Virus record (IMG/VR): IMGVR_UViG_3300033149_004289
Coordinates: 1 to 42,605 of that record
DNA: 42,605 bases
Strand: one strand, 5' to 3'
Origin: a virus
Under the pieces are notes generated by a model, which saw only the letters and a program-made list of their open reading frames with translations, ran no database searches and had not been told where the DNA came from. Positions 33,720 to 39,345 of the stretch are shown here, in pieces. Position 1 is the first letter of the stretch. Every line of letters starts with the position of its first letter. The position numbers and the translations under genes are program-made.

Positions 33720-33998
33720 TTATAACTCCAGATTGCCAAGCAATTTAACATCTGAAGTATAACTCTTGCTACCACTTCTGCGAACGTAGCCGTATGTTCG
33801 CAGAAAGTGATACCACTTCCTGGCTACGAAGTTGTCCACATCGTGCCCATTCAGTGCGTCTACAGGAGTATTTTCAAGCAGGAATGCGATGATATGCACT
33901 TCCTGCTTCCAGTCTGGCAAGTCCGCTTTACGTAGCCGGACTCGCCCGGAATAGTAGTGCTTCCAGACATGAAGCACTACCTTCTCTGCCCATTTCAT
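33720..33998 (-). CDS. Hypothetical basic protein, possible helix-turn-helix (92 aa), hairpin-rich gene
   Basis: Ribosome binding site AAGGAGGTTAGTA. The protein has K-W-A-E-K-V-V-L-H-V-W-K-H-Y-Y-S-G-R-V-R-L-R-K-A-D-L and ends W-Y-H-F-L-R-T-Y-G-Y-V-R-R-S-G-S-K, basic and aromatic, suggestive of DNA or RNA binding. The gene contains four strong inverted repeats: 33776-33805 (10 bp), 33876-33908 (9 bp), 33920-33942 (6 bp) and 33954-33980 (10 bp), plus an alternative pairing of 33785-33791 with 33822-33828. Confidence 0.6.
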   Translation of the reverse strand: MKWAEKVVLHVWKHYYSGRVRLRKADLPDWKQEVHIIAFLLENTPVDALNGHDVDNFVARKWYHFLRTYGYVRRSGSKSYTSDVKLLGNLEL

Positions 33999-34049
33999 TA
34001 CTAACCTCCTTATTATAGATTTATAGATTTTAAAGATAAATATAAATGC

Positions 34050-34080
34050 AGTAGGGGTTAAGCCCCTACTTGATTTTTTA
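34050..34080. terminator. Intercistronic hairpin, terminator-like on the plus strand
   Basis: AGTAGGGG-TTAAG-CCCCTACT (34050-34070), followed on the plus strand by TGATTTTTT. On the minus strand, the direction of the genes, the T-rich tail is weak. It could stop antisense transcription more than operon transcription. Confidence 0.5.
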
Positions 34081-34836
34081 GTCTACGTTCCCATCTGTCG
34101 GGAACGGATGGGACAGGAGTAAAGCTTGTCCCTTGTCTAACCACCCATGATAAGTGGAGTGATCGTAAGAGACTATAAAAAATTCTCCTGCTTCATTATT
34201 ATTAATTATAATAACTTCATTATCTTTTTTAATTCGTAGAAAATTACCTCTTCTAACTACTAATTTGTGATTAAAGAGCACAACTGATCGCTCTTCAATC
34301 AGAAATTCATCAGCATTTAGTGAAACATCTTTTAATTCCCCAAAAGTCAAAGATAAACTTCCCTGACTTTCTTTTTTATTCTCATCCCAATTTACGCAGT
34401 TTTTTATTTCGAGAAAGCTTTCTGATCTTTCTCGATACAAATCTCTTGTTTTTTTTAAATCAAAAATGATGAATTCTTTATAACGATGTAGATTCTTCCA
34501 CAAATCTACATCGTCAACAGCACACCAGCCAATTCCCAATATAGCTGGTTTTTTGAACGAAAAGATGTACTCTTTAAGTTCATCTGACCGCCCTCGAGGA
34601 AGCGGGAATTTCAACCCGCTTCCTGTTTCATAAATAGTCAACTCCCCCATGAGAGAGTGATCTACCAGAACTGAAACCGCTTTTTCAGTTTCTACCGAAA
34701 AAAGCGGTTCGTACGGACTATTGTTTAGCCCGAATGCGGCAGGCTTAAAGAAGTAATAGCATCCACTCCTTCTTGAACTTCCCAGCCTACGAATTATTCT
34801 CGTAGGCTTCTCAATAACTTGTACCAAATCTCTCAT
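34078..34836 (-). CDS. Hypothetical accessory protein (252 aa), hairpin-rich gene
   Basis: Ribosome binding site AAGGAGGGTATT. No recognised domain; the C-terminal half is beta-rich (S-V-V-L-F-N-H-K-L-V-V-R-R-G-N-F-L-R-I-K) and the N-terminus basic (R-I-I-R-R-L-G-S-S-R-R-S-G). Perfect inverted repeats in the coding DNA include 34086-34106, 34343-34370, 34410-34434, 34484-34513 (11 bp), 34597-34624 (10 bp), 34669-34690, 34675-34709 (11 bp, overlapping the former) and 34784-34808 (9 bp). About 34150-34280 is free of them. The protein reading frame is intact across all. Confidence 0.65.
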   Translation of the reverse strand: MRDLVQVIEKPTRIIRRLGSSRRSGCYYFFKPAAFGLNNSPYEPLFSVETEKAVSVLVDHSLMGELTIYETGSGLKFPLPRGRSDELKEYIFSFKKPAILGIGWCAVDDVDLWKNLHRYKEFIIFDLKKTRDLYRERSESFLEIKNCVNWDENKKESQGSLSLTFGELKDVSLNADEFLIEERSVVLFNHKLVVRRGNFLRIKKDNEVIIINNNEAGEFFIVSYDHSTYHGWLDKGQALLLSHPFPTDGNVD

Positions 34837-34874
34837 AATACCCTCCTTAAGTTTTTTTGTTTTCTTGCTTCCTC

Positions 34875-35207
34875 TTATTCCTCGTAAGGCACTTTAGGAT
34901 ACACCTCAAGTGCCCATTTTTTCACCAATTCTCTCGCTTCATCGTATGAGGAAGCGAGACAAAAACCTCGCACCTCCCTTGAGCCTTCATGCTCATTAAA
35001 AAAGTAGGGACACACACGATTGTCTGAAGTAGGTAGCTCGTGAGCACAACACTCACTCCAGCAGTCTTCCAGATCCTCTTCCATGATCTGAAGGGCTGTT
35101 TTCCTGTCAAAAGCCCTCTTGACTGAGACGATAAGCCCATCATCCCAGCCAAAATCACGGGAAAAATTCCCGTAACCTTCGAAATAAAAGAATTTTTGTT
35201 TTAACAT
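34875..35207 (-). CDS. Hypothetical Cys-containing accessory protein (110 aa), hairpin-rich gene
   Basis: Ribosome binding site AAGGAGGGTTCT. An acidic protein with four Cys (E-D-C-W-S-E-C-C-A-H-E-L, R-V-C-P-Y-F, G-F-C-L-A-S-S); the C-x3-CC-x-H and later Cys could bind a metal, but spacing is not that of a known zinc finger. Inverted repeats: 34888-34914 (7 bp), 34932-34959 (9 bp), 35070-35090 (6 bp), 35092-35117 (6 bp) and 35157-35173 (7 bp with 3-nt loop). Not recognised. Confidence 0.6.
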   Translation of the reverse strand: MLKQKFFYFEGYGNFSRDFGWDDGLIVSVKRAFDRKTALQIMEEDLEDCWSECCAHELPTSDNRVCPYFFNEHEGSREVRGFCLASSYDEARELVKKWALEVYPKVPYEE

Positions 35208-35240
35208 AGAACCCTCCTTTTTTTATAATGTCTAAATATC

Positions 35241-35347
35241 AAAAAAAAAGACGGTCTACAAGCAAGAGTATGTACTCTCGCTTGCAGACCGCCGTCTGCG
35301 TGCCGGCCGTGCTATTTGTTATCCGCCGCACGGCTGGCGGTTTTTTT
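35241..35347. terminator. GC-rich bidirectional terminator / structured element
   Basis: On the minus strand an 18-bp stem (35253-35270 with 35273-35290; two positions are G-U in RNA) is followed by GTC and nine T, a strong terminator. On the plus strand an 11-bp stem (35302-35312 with 35328-35338, one wobble) is followed by GG and seven T. Between them CAGAC-CGCC-GTCTG adds a third stem. With three stacked stems and high G+C it could also be a structured RNA that regulates read-through inside the accessory operon. Confidence 0.75.
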
Positions 35348-35723
35348 ACTTACACCACTTTTGTAACCACTCGGGGGTATCTTCCGAGTGGTACTGTTTG
35401 AAATTAAATCTAAGCTCCGCGAAGGAGCTCTTTTTTCTCAGAAAAGCCCCTATTGTGTGAGACAAATTTTCATGTCTCACGCACTCCATTCGCAACAAAG
35501 CCAAGAGGACATCAATTGTCCTCTTTGATATCTCCAGTTCCTCACCTGATTTACTCAGCCAAGCGAGGAACTCTTCTGCGATAGAGGGGATATGATCCCC
35601 TCCGTCAACAGGATAGTCACTGAACACTCCTTTTTCCCTCCCGCCTTGTTCAATGACAAGGTCGGTAACCATCCCCACGTAGGGATGGCCTGAATCCCAT
35701 TTTTTAATATAAATTTTCACCAT
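35346..35723 (-). CDS. Hypothetical accessory protein (125 aa), hairpin-rich gene
   Basis: Ribosome binding site AAGGAGGCTGTT. No recognised domain; the middle is helical (I-A-E-E-F-L-A-W-L-S-K-S-G-E-E-L-E-I-S-K-R-T-I-D-V-L-L-A-L-L). The most hairpin-dense gene of the window: 35366-35392 (9 bp), 35413-35429 (6), 35457-35480 (8), 35503-35525 (9), 35536-35572 (8), 35584-35602 (8 bp, 3-nt loop), 35644-35661 (6) and 35669-35688 (7). The stems follow each other with few gaps and have unrelated sequences. Confidence 0.65.
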   Translation of the reverse strand: MVKIYIKKWDSGHPYVGMVTDLVIEQGGREKGVFSDYPVDGGDHIPSIAEEFLAWLSKSGEELEISKRTIDVLLALLRMECVRHENLSHTIGAFLRKKSSFAELRFNFKQYHSEDTPEWLQKWCK

Positions 35724-35785
35724 AACAGCCTCCTTATATGCATAGTAATCCCTTTACTGAGGGAACAGATTCCAGCAGAACAGGA

Positions 35786-35965
35786 TCATTTATATCCTGC
35801 CCGCCTGTAAACCCCCGCCAAGGTGGGATGGCCGTCGGTTGCCTCCCACTCTTCTCGGTATGCTTTTGCCATACCGAGAGTGATCCATTCTTGCGGAGTC
35901 AGCCCGTCGAAGTGACGAGCCAACTCCATCAACATTCTCTCTTTTCTTATATAACTTGCCTCCAT
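35786..35965 (-). CDS. Small hypothetical protein (59 aa), hairpin-rich gene
   Basis: ATG 35965 follows AGGAGGGTGTT and the frame is intact to TGA at 35788-35786. Product begins M-E-A-S-Y-I-R-K-E-R and contains L-T-P-Q-E-W-I-T-L-G-M-A-K-A-Y-R-E-E-W. A longer open frame on the plus strand here has no ribosome binding site. The gene contains a 9-bp stem (35854-35878, extendable to 11 with wobble), and its stop lies beside the stem CAGGAT/ATCCTG (35781-35799). Confidence 0.6.
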   Translation of the reverse strand: MEASYIRKERMLMELARHFDGLTPQEWITLGMAKAYREEWEATDGHPTLAGVYRRAGYK

Positions 35966-35974
35966 AACACCCTC

Positions 35975-36484
35975 CTATGCAAATTGATTAAACATTGATA
36001 AAGTCTCTCTTGATTCGTGCTTGTTTCTATAATCATAAGTACTCTTTATACTACGTTTAGATGTGAAACCCATTGTGAATCTTATTATATCAAGATTGGA
36101 TTCTATTAATCTTTTATTTGTTTGAATAGTTACTGATAATTTATTAGAAATTTCTTTTATCTTCTCTCTAATGACCAGGATCTCATTTACAATTTCTTCA
36201 GGAAAATAATTTACTATATCCGAAAGTTTTATAGAAGGATCAAAACCAAAAATATTAGAAAGTAAAAACACAGTATCCCTTCTTTCCTTTTCAAGTGTAT
36301 CAATGTATGACACAATCTCTTCCTCTACAGAATTTATGCGATTTAACGCTTTTAAATCCACATCTTTTAATGCATCATACTTACAAAGCTCAATTTCATA
36401 CAATTGAGAAAGATTGTCTAATTCTTTTTCAAGTAATACCTTAAACTTTTCAACATATGTAGTTGTACTATCTTGCATTTTCAT
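35975..36484 (-). CDS. FlgN-like flagellar export chaperone (169 aa)
   Basis: Helical throughout with the FlgN layout: a first helix (F-K-V-L-L-E-K-E-L-D-N-L-S-Q-L-Y-E-I-E-L-C-K-Y-D-A-L), the segment V-D-L-K-A-L-N-R-I-N-S-V-E-E-E-I-V-S-Y-I with L-E-K-E-R-R, a Leu-Ser turn (I-K-L-S-D-I-V), and a last helix N-K-R-L-I-E-S-N-L-D-I-I-R-F-T-M followed by S-T-Y-D-Y. In bacteria FlgN holds the hook-filament junction proteins FlgK and FlgL before export. As first gene of the accessory operon it may titrate these proteins or alter motility. Composition is AT-rich and not hairpin-rich, unlike the genes after it. The identification is by pattern and should be confirmed by profile search. Confidence 0.65.
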   Translation of the reverse strand: MKMQDSTTTYVEKFKVLLEKELDNLSQLYEIELCKYDALKDVDLKALNRINSVEEEIVSYIDTLEKERRDTVFLLSNIFGFDPSIKLSDIVNYFPEEIVNEILVIREKIKEISNKLSVTIQTNKRLIESNLDIIRFTMGFTSKRSIKSTYDYRNKHESRETLSMFNQFA

Positions 36485-36500
36485 CCTCCTCCTTTTTTTT

Positions 36501-36521
36501 GAGAGTTTTGTTCAAACTCTC
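36501..36521 (-). promoter_or_regulatory. 5' leader hairpin of the accessory operon
   Basis: GAGAGTTT-N5-AAACTCTC, a perfect 8-bp stem, lies just upstream of the AAAAAAAAGGAGGAGG of the FlgN-like gene. It is followed by A-runs on the minus strand, so it is not a terminator. It may protect the mRNA 5' end or affect ribosome access. Confidence 0.5.
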
Positions 36522-36525
36522 TATA

Positions 36526-36555
36526 TTTATAGATGCAATTACCGTGCCAACTCAA
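36526..36555 (-). promoter_or_regulatory. Candidate promoter of the accessory operon
   Basis: On the minus strand TTGAGT (36555-36550), an 18-nt spacer and TATAAA (36531-36526) precede the leader hairpin and the FlgN-like gene. The -35 is imperfect. It is the only reasonable sigma70-type site close to the gene. Confidence 0.4.
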
Positions 36556-36833
36556 TCCTTGTGAAACCTGTAACTTGTGTAAATATAAGCAGTATAACGA
36601 GATAAAAATTTTAGTAAATTTTAAATGCACAGTTATGCACGCACTATTTTGTATGCAATTTGCACAAAATGCACACACAAGTATTGCAGTGTTTGCAAGT
36701 GTCTGTATGTGTTTAGTTGTGTATCTACCTATATATATGTTATATGTACGAATAGTTTTTTAGTTAGCCCTTTTGTATGCAAGTTGTATATATATGCAGT
36801 TTGAGTATATATACAAGTTGTATATATATATAA

Positions 36834-36865
36834 GTTGAGGGTATGAAATTTGCCATACCGCTCAA
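36834..36865. repeat. 12-bp imperfect stem in the control region
   Basis: TTGAGGGGTATG pairs with CATACCGCTCAA around an 8-nt loop, with one mismatch. It lies between AT-rich GTATATATA repeats and the TGTGTCA operators. Confidence 0.55.
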
Positions 36866-36877
36866 CCTATTTTCAAC

Positions 36878-36912
36878 TGTGTCAAAATGACACAGTGTGT
36901 CAAAATGACACA
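36878..36912. promoter_or_regulatory. Two tandem copies of the operator TGTGTCA-AAA-TGACACA
   Basis: Identical 17-bp palindromes at 36878-36894 and 36896-36912, centres 18 bp apart. TGTCAA half-sites recur three times at 38633-38659, just before the terminase genes; the last is an exact TGTGTCA. A stem ACTGTTATA/TATAACAGT follows at 36913-36937. Likely binding sites of a dimeric regulator or initiator. Confidence 0.65.
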
Positions 36913-37091
36913 ACTGTTATACGTAGAATATAACAGTCACAACATAAGCAACAACAAGCAACAACAGCATATACAGCAAGCATGCAGCAACAAAACACTA
37001 CTTATTACAAAAACTCAAAAAGCAAAAAAAATCTAAAAAAATTTTTCACACAACAAAAAAACACACAAAAACACACTCCCAAAATCTACAA

Positions 37092-37133
37092 GTGTATACA
37101 AAAGTATACACCCAACTGTATACAAAGTATACA
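37092..37133. promoter_or_regulatory. Paired GTATAC operators
   Basis: GTGTATAC-AAAA-GTATACAC (37092-37111) and TGTATAC-AAA-GTATACA (37117-37133). Two near-identical palindromes side by side, with an A-only centre, suggest cooperative binding of a dimeric protein. Confidence 0.6.
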
Positions 37134-37189
37134 ATTTTCCTATGCACAATACTCTATGTGCAAAATGCACAATTATGCACTGTGCAATT

Positions 37190-37204
37190 GTTAACTCAGT
37201 TAAC
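37190..37204. repeat. Palindrome GTTAACT-C-AGTTAAC
   Basis: A 15-bp perfect palindrome in the control region, preceded by several TGCAC/GTGCA motifs (37144-37188). Possible regulator site. Confidence 0.4.
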
Positions 37205-37424
37205 CTAAAGGTTGACAATCCAAAAATCAAGTATCCAACAAGCAATATTGAACTGCACAAACAGTATTACACAAGTATATACACCACAAGTATTTACAGA
37301 AGAGTAAAAAGGAGGGGGTATAACCAAAGTGTATACTTAAAGCTTTATATAAAACGTTATATAAACCCCCACGCTAACACAACATAAAACACTCAAGCTA
37401 TATATAACTACACAAAGTTACGAA

Positions 37425-37531
37425 CCAGGCTATATACCAAGGATCATACCAAAAGCAGCAAACAAGGCTTAAACACTACTTAAAAACTACCTAGAAACAG
37501 GCTAAAATAAGACTTAAAAACAGGCTAAAAT
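37425..37531 (+). repeat. Iteron-like direct repeats (core CAGGCTA)
   Basis: AAACAGGCTAAAAT occurs exactly at 37495-37508 and 37518-37531 (23 bp apart, about two helical turns). Shorter copies with CCAGGCTA lie at about 37425 and 38557. Direct repeats at helical spacing near AT-rich DNA resemble initiator-binding iterons. Confidence 0.45.
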
Positions 37532-37772
37532 TAAAGGTTCTAAAAAAGGTAAAATTATAGGTTTTATAACTTATTGCTATATAAAAACTTACAACAAAAG
37601 GTTTTAAAAACACTATGTTTTAAGGCATAGTTTAAGGTTTAAATCAATAAAATATACACAAGCAGGGTATAGAAACCGCCAGGGAAAGCGAGAGAGGCAA
37701 ATTTTAAGGGTTTTAAACACTAAAACCTCAAAAATCAAGGTTTACAATAAAACCACTATAAAAACATAAGTA

Positions 37773-37810
37773 TTGTGAATACTCTCACAATCTTGTGAAA
37801 TTTTTCACAA
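37773..37810. promoter_or_regulatory. Two operators TTGTGA-N6-TCACAA, matching the late-promoter operator
   Basis: Copies at 37773-37790 and 37793-37810, with centres exactly 20 bp apart, so on the same DNA face. The second doubles as a possible -35 box: TTGTGA, 17 nt, TAGACT (37816-37821). The same motif overlaps the promoter at 5043-5071. Confidence 0.65.
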
Positions 37811-37930
37811 GCAGGTAGACTATTATTAAGTGTTCAGCATAGCCAGCTGGATAATAAGACTAAGCTCGGAGCAAAAAGACATCTTAGTTATTTAAAATTA
37901 GTCATTAAGCAAGAATGTATTGACTACGGA

Positions 37931-37955
37931 GATATCTTGTAATTTACAAGATATC
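37931..37955. repeat. 25-bp palindrome with 12-bp arms
   Basis: GATATCTTGTAA, one T, TTACAAGATATC. The arms are perfect. With a 1-nt centre it is more likely a protein-binding or cruciform site than a terminator. Confidence 0.6.
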
Positions 37956-38082
37956 TATTGTCTAATAAGCCATATTATTATACACTCTGTCTTTATGACT
38001 CTTTTTTATAACTTTATTAATCTTAACTATGCTTGTATTAAGTTGTACTATAAACCATAAAATAGCTATATACTGAAGGTTA

Positions 38083-38123
38083 TATATAATATATAATATA
38101 TAATATATAATATATAATATATA
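38083..38123. repeat. 7-bp tandem repeat TATATAA (five copies plus partial)
   Basis: Five uninterrupted TATATAA units followed by TATATAG. A tract this AT-rich melts easily and could serve as a DNA unwinding element; slippage is also likely. Confidence 0.7.
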
Positions 38124-38238
38124 GCTTAATATATAAGCTTAGTATTTTAGTAAAGCTAAAGTAGTTTTTTTAGTAGAGCTGAAGTAGTATTATAAATCCT
38201 TATAGAGTATAGCTAAAGTAGTATAACGGATTTACAGT

Positions 38239-38287
38239 CTTATTACACCTTATAGGGTTTAACTACGAAGTATAACGGTGTAATAAG
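38239..38287. repeat. 11-bp stem with 27-nt loop
   Basis: CTTATTACACC (38239-38249) pairs perfectly with GGTGTAATAAG (38277-38287). GTATAACGG occurs before and inside the structure. Part of the control region. Confidence 0.5.
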
Positions 38288-38423
38288 CCTGAATAATAAT
38301 ATTTATATATAAAATATACTAGCTGAGTATTAAGTTTATATATAATATATACTTAACCTATAGTTAAACCAAGAGTTATAATTAAACTGTCAGTAAACTA
38401 AACATCTAAACCAATGCTTAAAA

Positions 38424-38494
38424 AAGTTAGTCTAAACTAACTTATGCACAATTTTTGTGCATTGTATCAAGTATAGATTTTGCTTACAGCAAAA
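38424..38494 (+). promoter_or_regulatory. Three consecutive stem-loops upstream of the terminase genes
   Basis: AAGTTAG/CTAACTT (38424-38443), ATGCACAA/TTGTGCAT (38444-38462) and TTTTGC/GCAAAA (38478-38494) follow one another. None has a T-run, so they are not terminators; they may be a leader RNA structure or protein sites. Confidence 0.4.
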
Positions 38495-38678
38495 ACTATG
38501 CCAACTTTACAATGACAGTGAAAACTTTGTATAAAACATGAGAATGATATACAATAACCAGGCTAATAACTATAGGTTACAAGGTATATAAATCATGGTA
38601 GTAAAAAGTGTGTTAATTTGCCTTGAAAACTATGTCAAAACTGGTGTCAATTGTGTCAATAATTGATATGCCTAAAAT

Positions 38679-38707
38679 TTGCAATATTTTTTATTTCATG
38701 TTAAACT
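38679..38707 (+). promoter_or_regulatory. Candidate promoter of the terminase genes
   Basis: TTGCAA, 17-nt spacer, TAAACT, with transcription starting about 23 nt before the small terminase ATG. Both boxes match consensus at four of six positions. TGTCAA half-sites lie just upstream (38633-38659). Confidence 0.4.
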
Positions 38708-38736
38708 ATATCATAAAACTATGCCAAGGGGGCATT

Positions 38737-39345
38737 ATGTCTGATGTTTATAACAAAGAAGTGTTATGTAGTTATAACGGTAAAAAAATTTTAGTTACAA
38801 CGGCTCAAAAGAAAAAGATAGACACTTATCTTAAATACTTCCGTGAAGGCTATCCAAAGATGGAGGCTATGAAAAAGGCAGCAGAAGATCTTGGTTTAGA
38901 AACTACGTCTATCAAACGAATTATCTACCACAAGCGATTGAGAGAACCGATAAGTTTCCTTGAACGGACTGACGGTAAGGCTAAAACAAAATACGATGTT
39001 GCTAAACATACTACGATGAAAGATATCGCTACAGTTTCAGATATAGTAAGTATTGCTTGGATTGTTTCGCAACTTAAGGAAATCTATGACTCCACTCCTG
39101 ATGACAAATTGAAAAAAGATATTCTTGTAGCTCTTGCTAAACTTAATAGCCAATATGCTGATGTTCTTTCTAATGACTTAGAACGGATTAGAAAAATGAG
39201 TATGGCTGAATTGATTGAAGAAGCTGTTGACTTGCTTATTCAATTATCTGGTAATGAATTTGCCGGGGAAGTAGTTAAGGCTATGTTTAAAGAATATCTT
39301 GAGAAGTTTAATGATGATATAGTTGAGAGGCAAAACAATGATTAA
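38737..39345 (+). CDS. Terminase small subunit (202 aa)
   Basis: Directly precedes and overlaps the large terminase. ATG 38737 has AAGGGGGCATT; the open frame continues upstream without a ribosome binding site. The N-terminal domain has a helix-turn-helix-like region (Y-P-K-M-E-A-M-K-K-A-A-E-D-L-G-L-E-T-T-S-I-K-R-I), followed by a helical oligomerisation region (D-I-V-S-I-A-W-I-V-S-Q-L-K-E-I-Y-D). It should recognise the packaging site and stimulate the large subunit. Length and layout are normal. Confidence 0.75.
   Translation: MSDVYNKEVLCSYNGKKILVTTAQKKKIDTYLKYFREGYPKMEAMKKAAEDLGLETTSIKRIIYHKRLREPISFLERTDGKAKTKYDVAKHTTMKDIATVSDIVSIAWIVSQLKEIYDSTPDDKLKKDILVALAKLNSQYADVLSNDLERIRKMSMAELIEEAVDLLIQLSGNEFAGEVVKAMFKEYLEKFNDDIVERQNND

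Larger units (their letters stand above)
36556..38678. other. Long non-coding control region, candidate replication origin
   Basis: About 2.1 kb without a convincing gene: open frames are short, low-complexity and lack ribosome binding sites. It separates the leftward accessory operon from the rightward packaging genes. Contents: paired palindromes (36878-36912, 37092-37133, 37773-37810), a 12-bp imperfect stem (36834-36865), a 25-bp palindrome (37931-37955), iteron-like CAGGCTA repeats (37425-37531, 38557), a 7-bp AT repeat (38083-38123), AGCTRAAGTAGT repeats (about 38154-38225) and an 11-bp stem with a long loop (38239-38287). This composition is typical of an origin or immunity/control region. 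Confidence 0.6.

Noticed and set aside
35738-35998. 86-codon open frame on the plus strand
   Set aside because: It is opposite a better-supported minus-strand gene (35786-35965) with a strong ribosome binding site; the plus frame has none.
36533-37387. Open frames of 60-80 codons on both strands in the control region
   Set aside because: No ribosome binding sites, low-complexity products rich in Cys, Tyr and His, and overlap with palindromes and repeats; they look like chance frames.
38083-38123. CRISPR-like array
   Set aside because: The units are 7 bp with no spacers; it is a simple AT repeat. No CRISPR array or cas gene was found elsewhere.
38623-38736. Upstream extension of the small terminase frame
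   Set aside because: Hydrophobic, low-complexity, overlapping promoter-like DNA; AAGGGGG supports the ATG at 38737.
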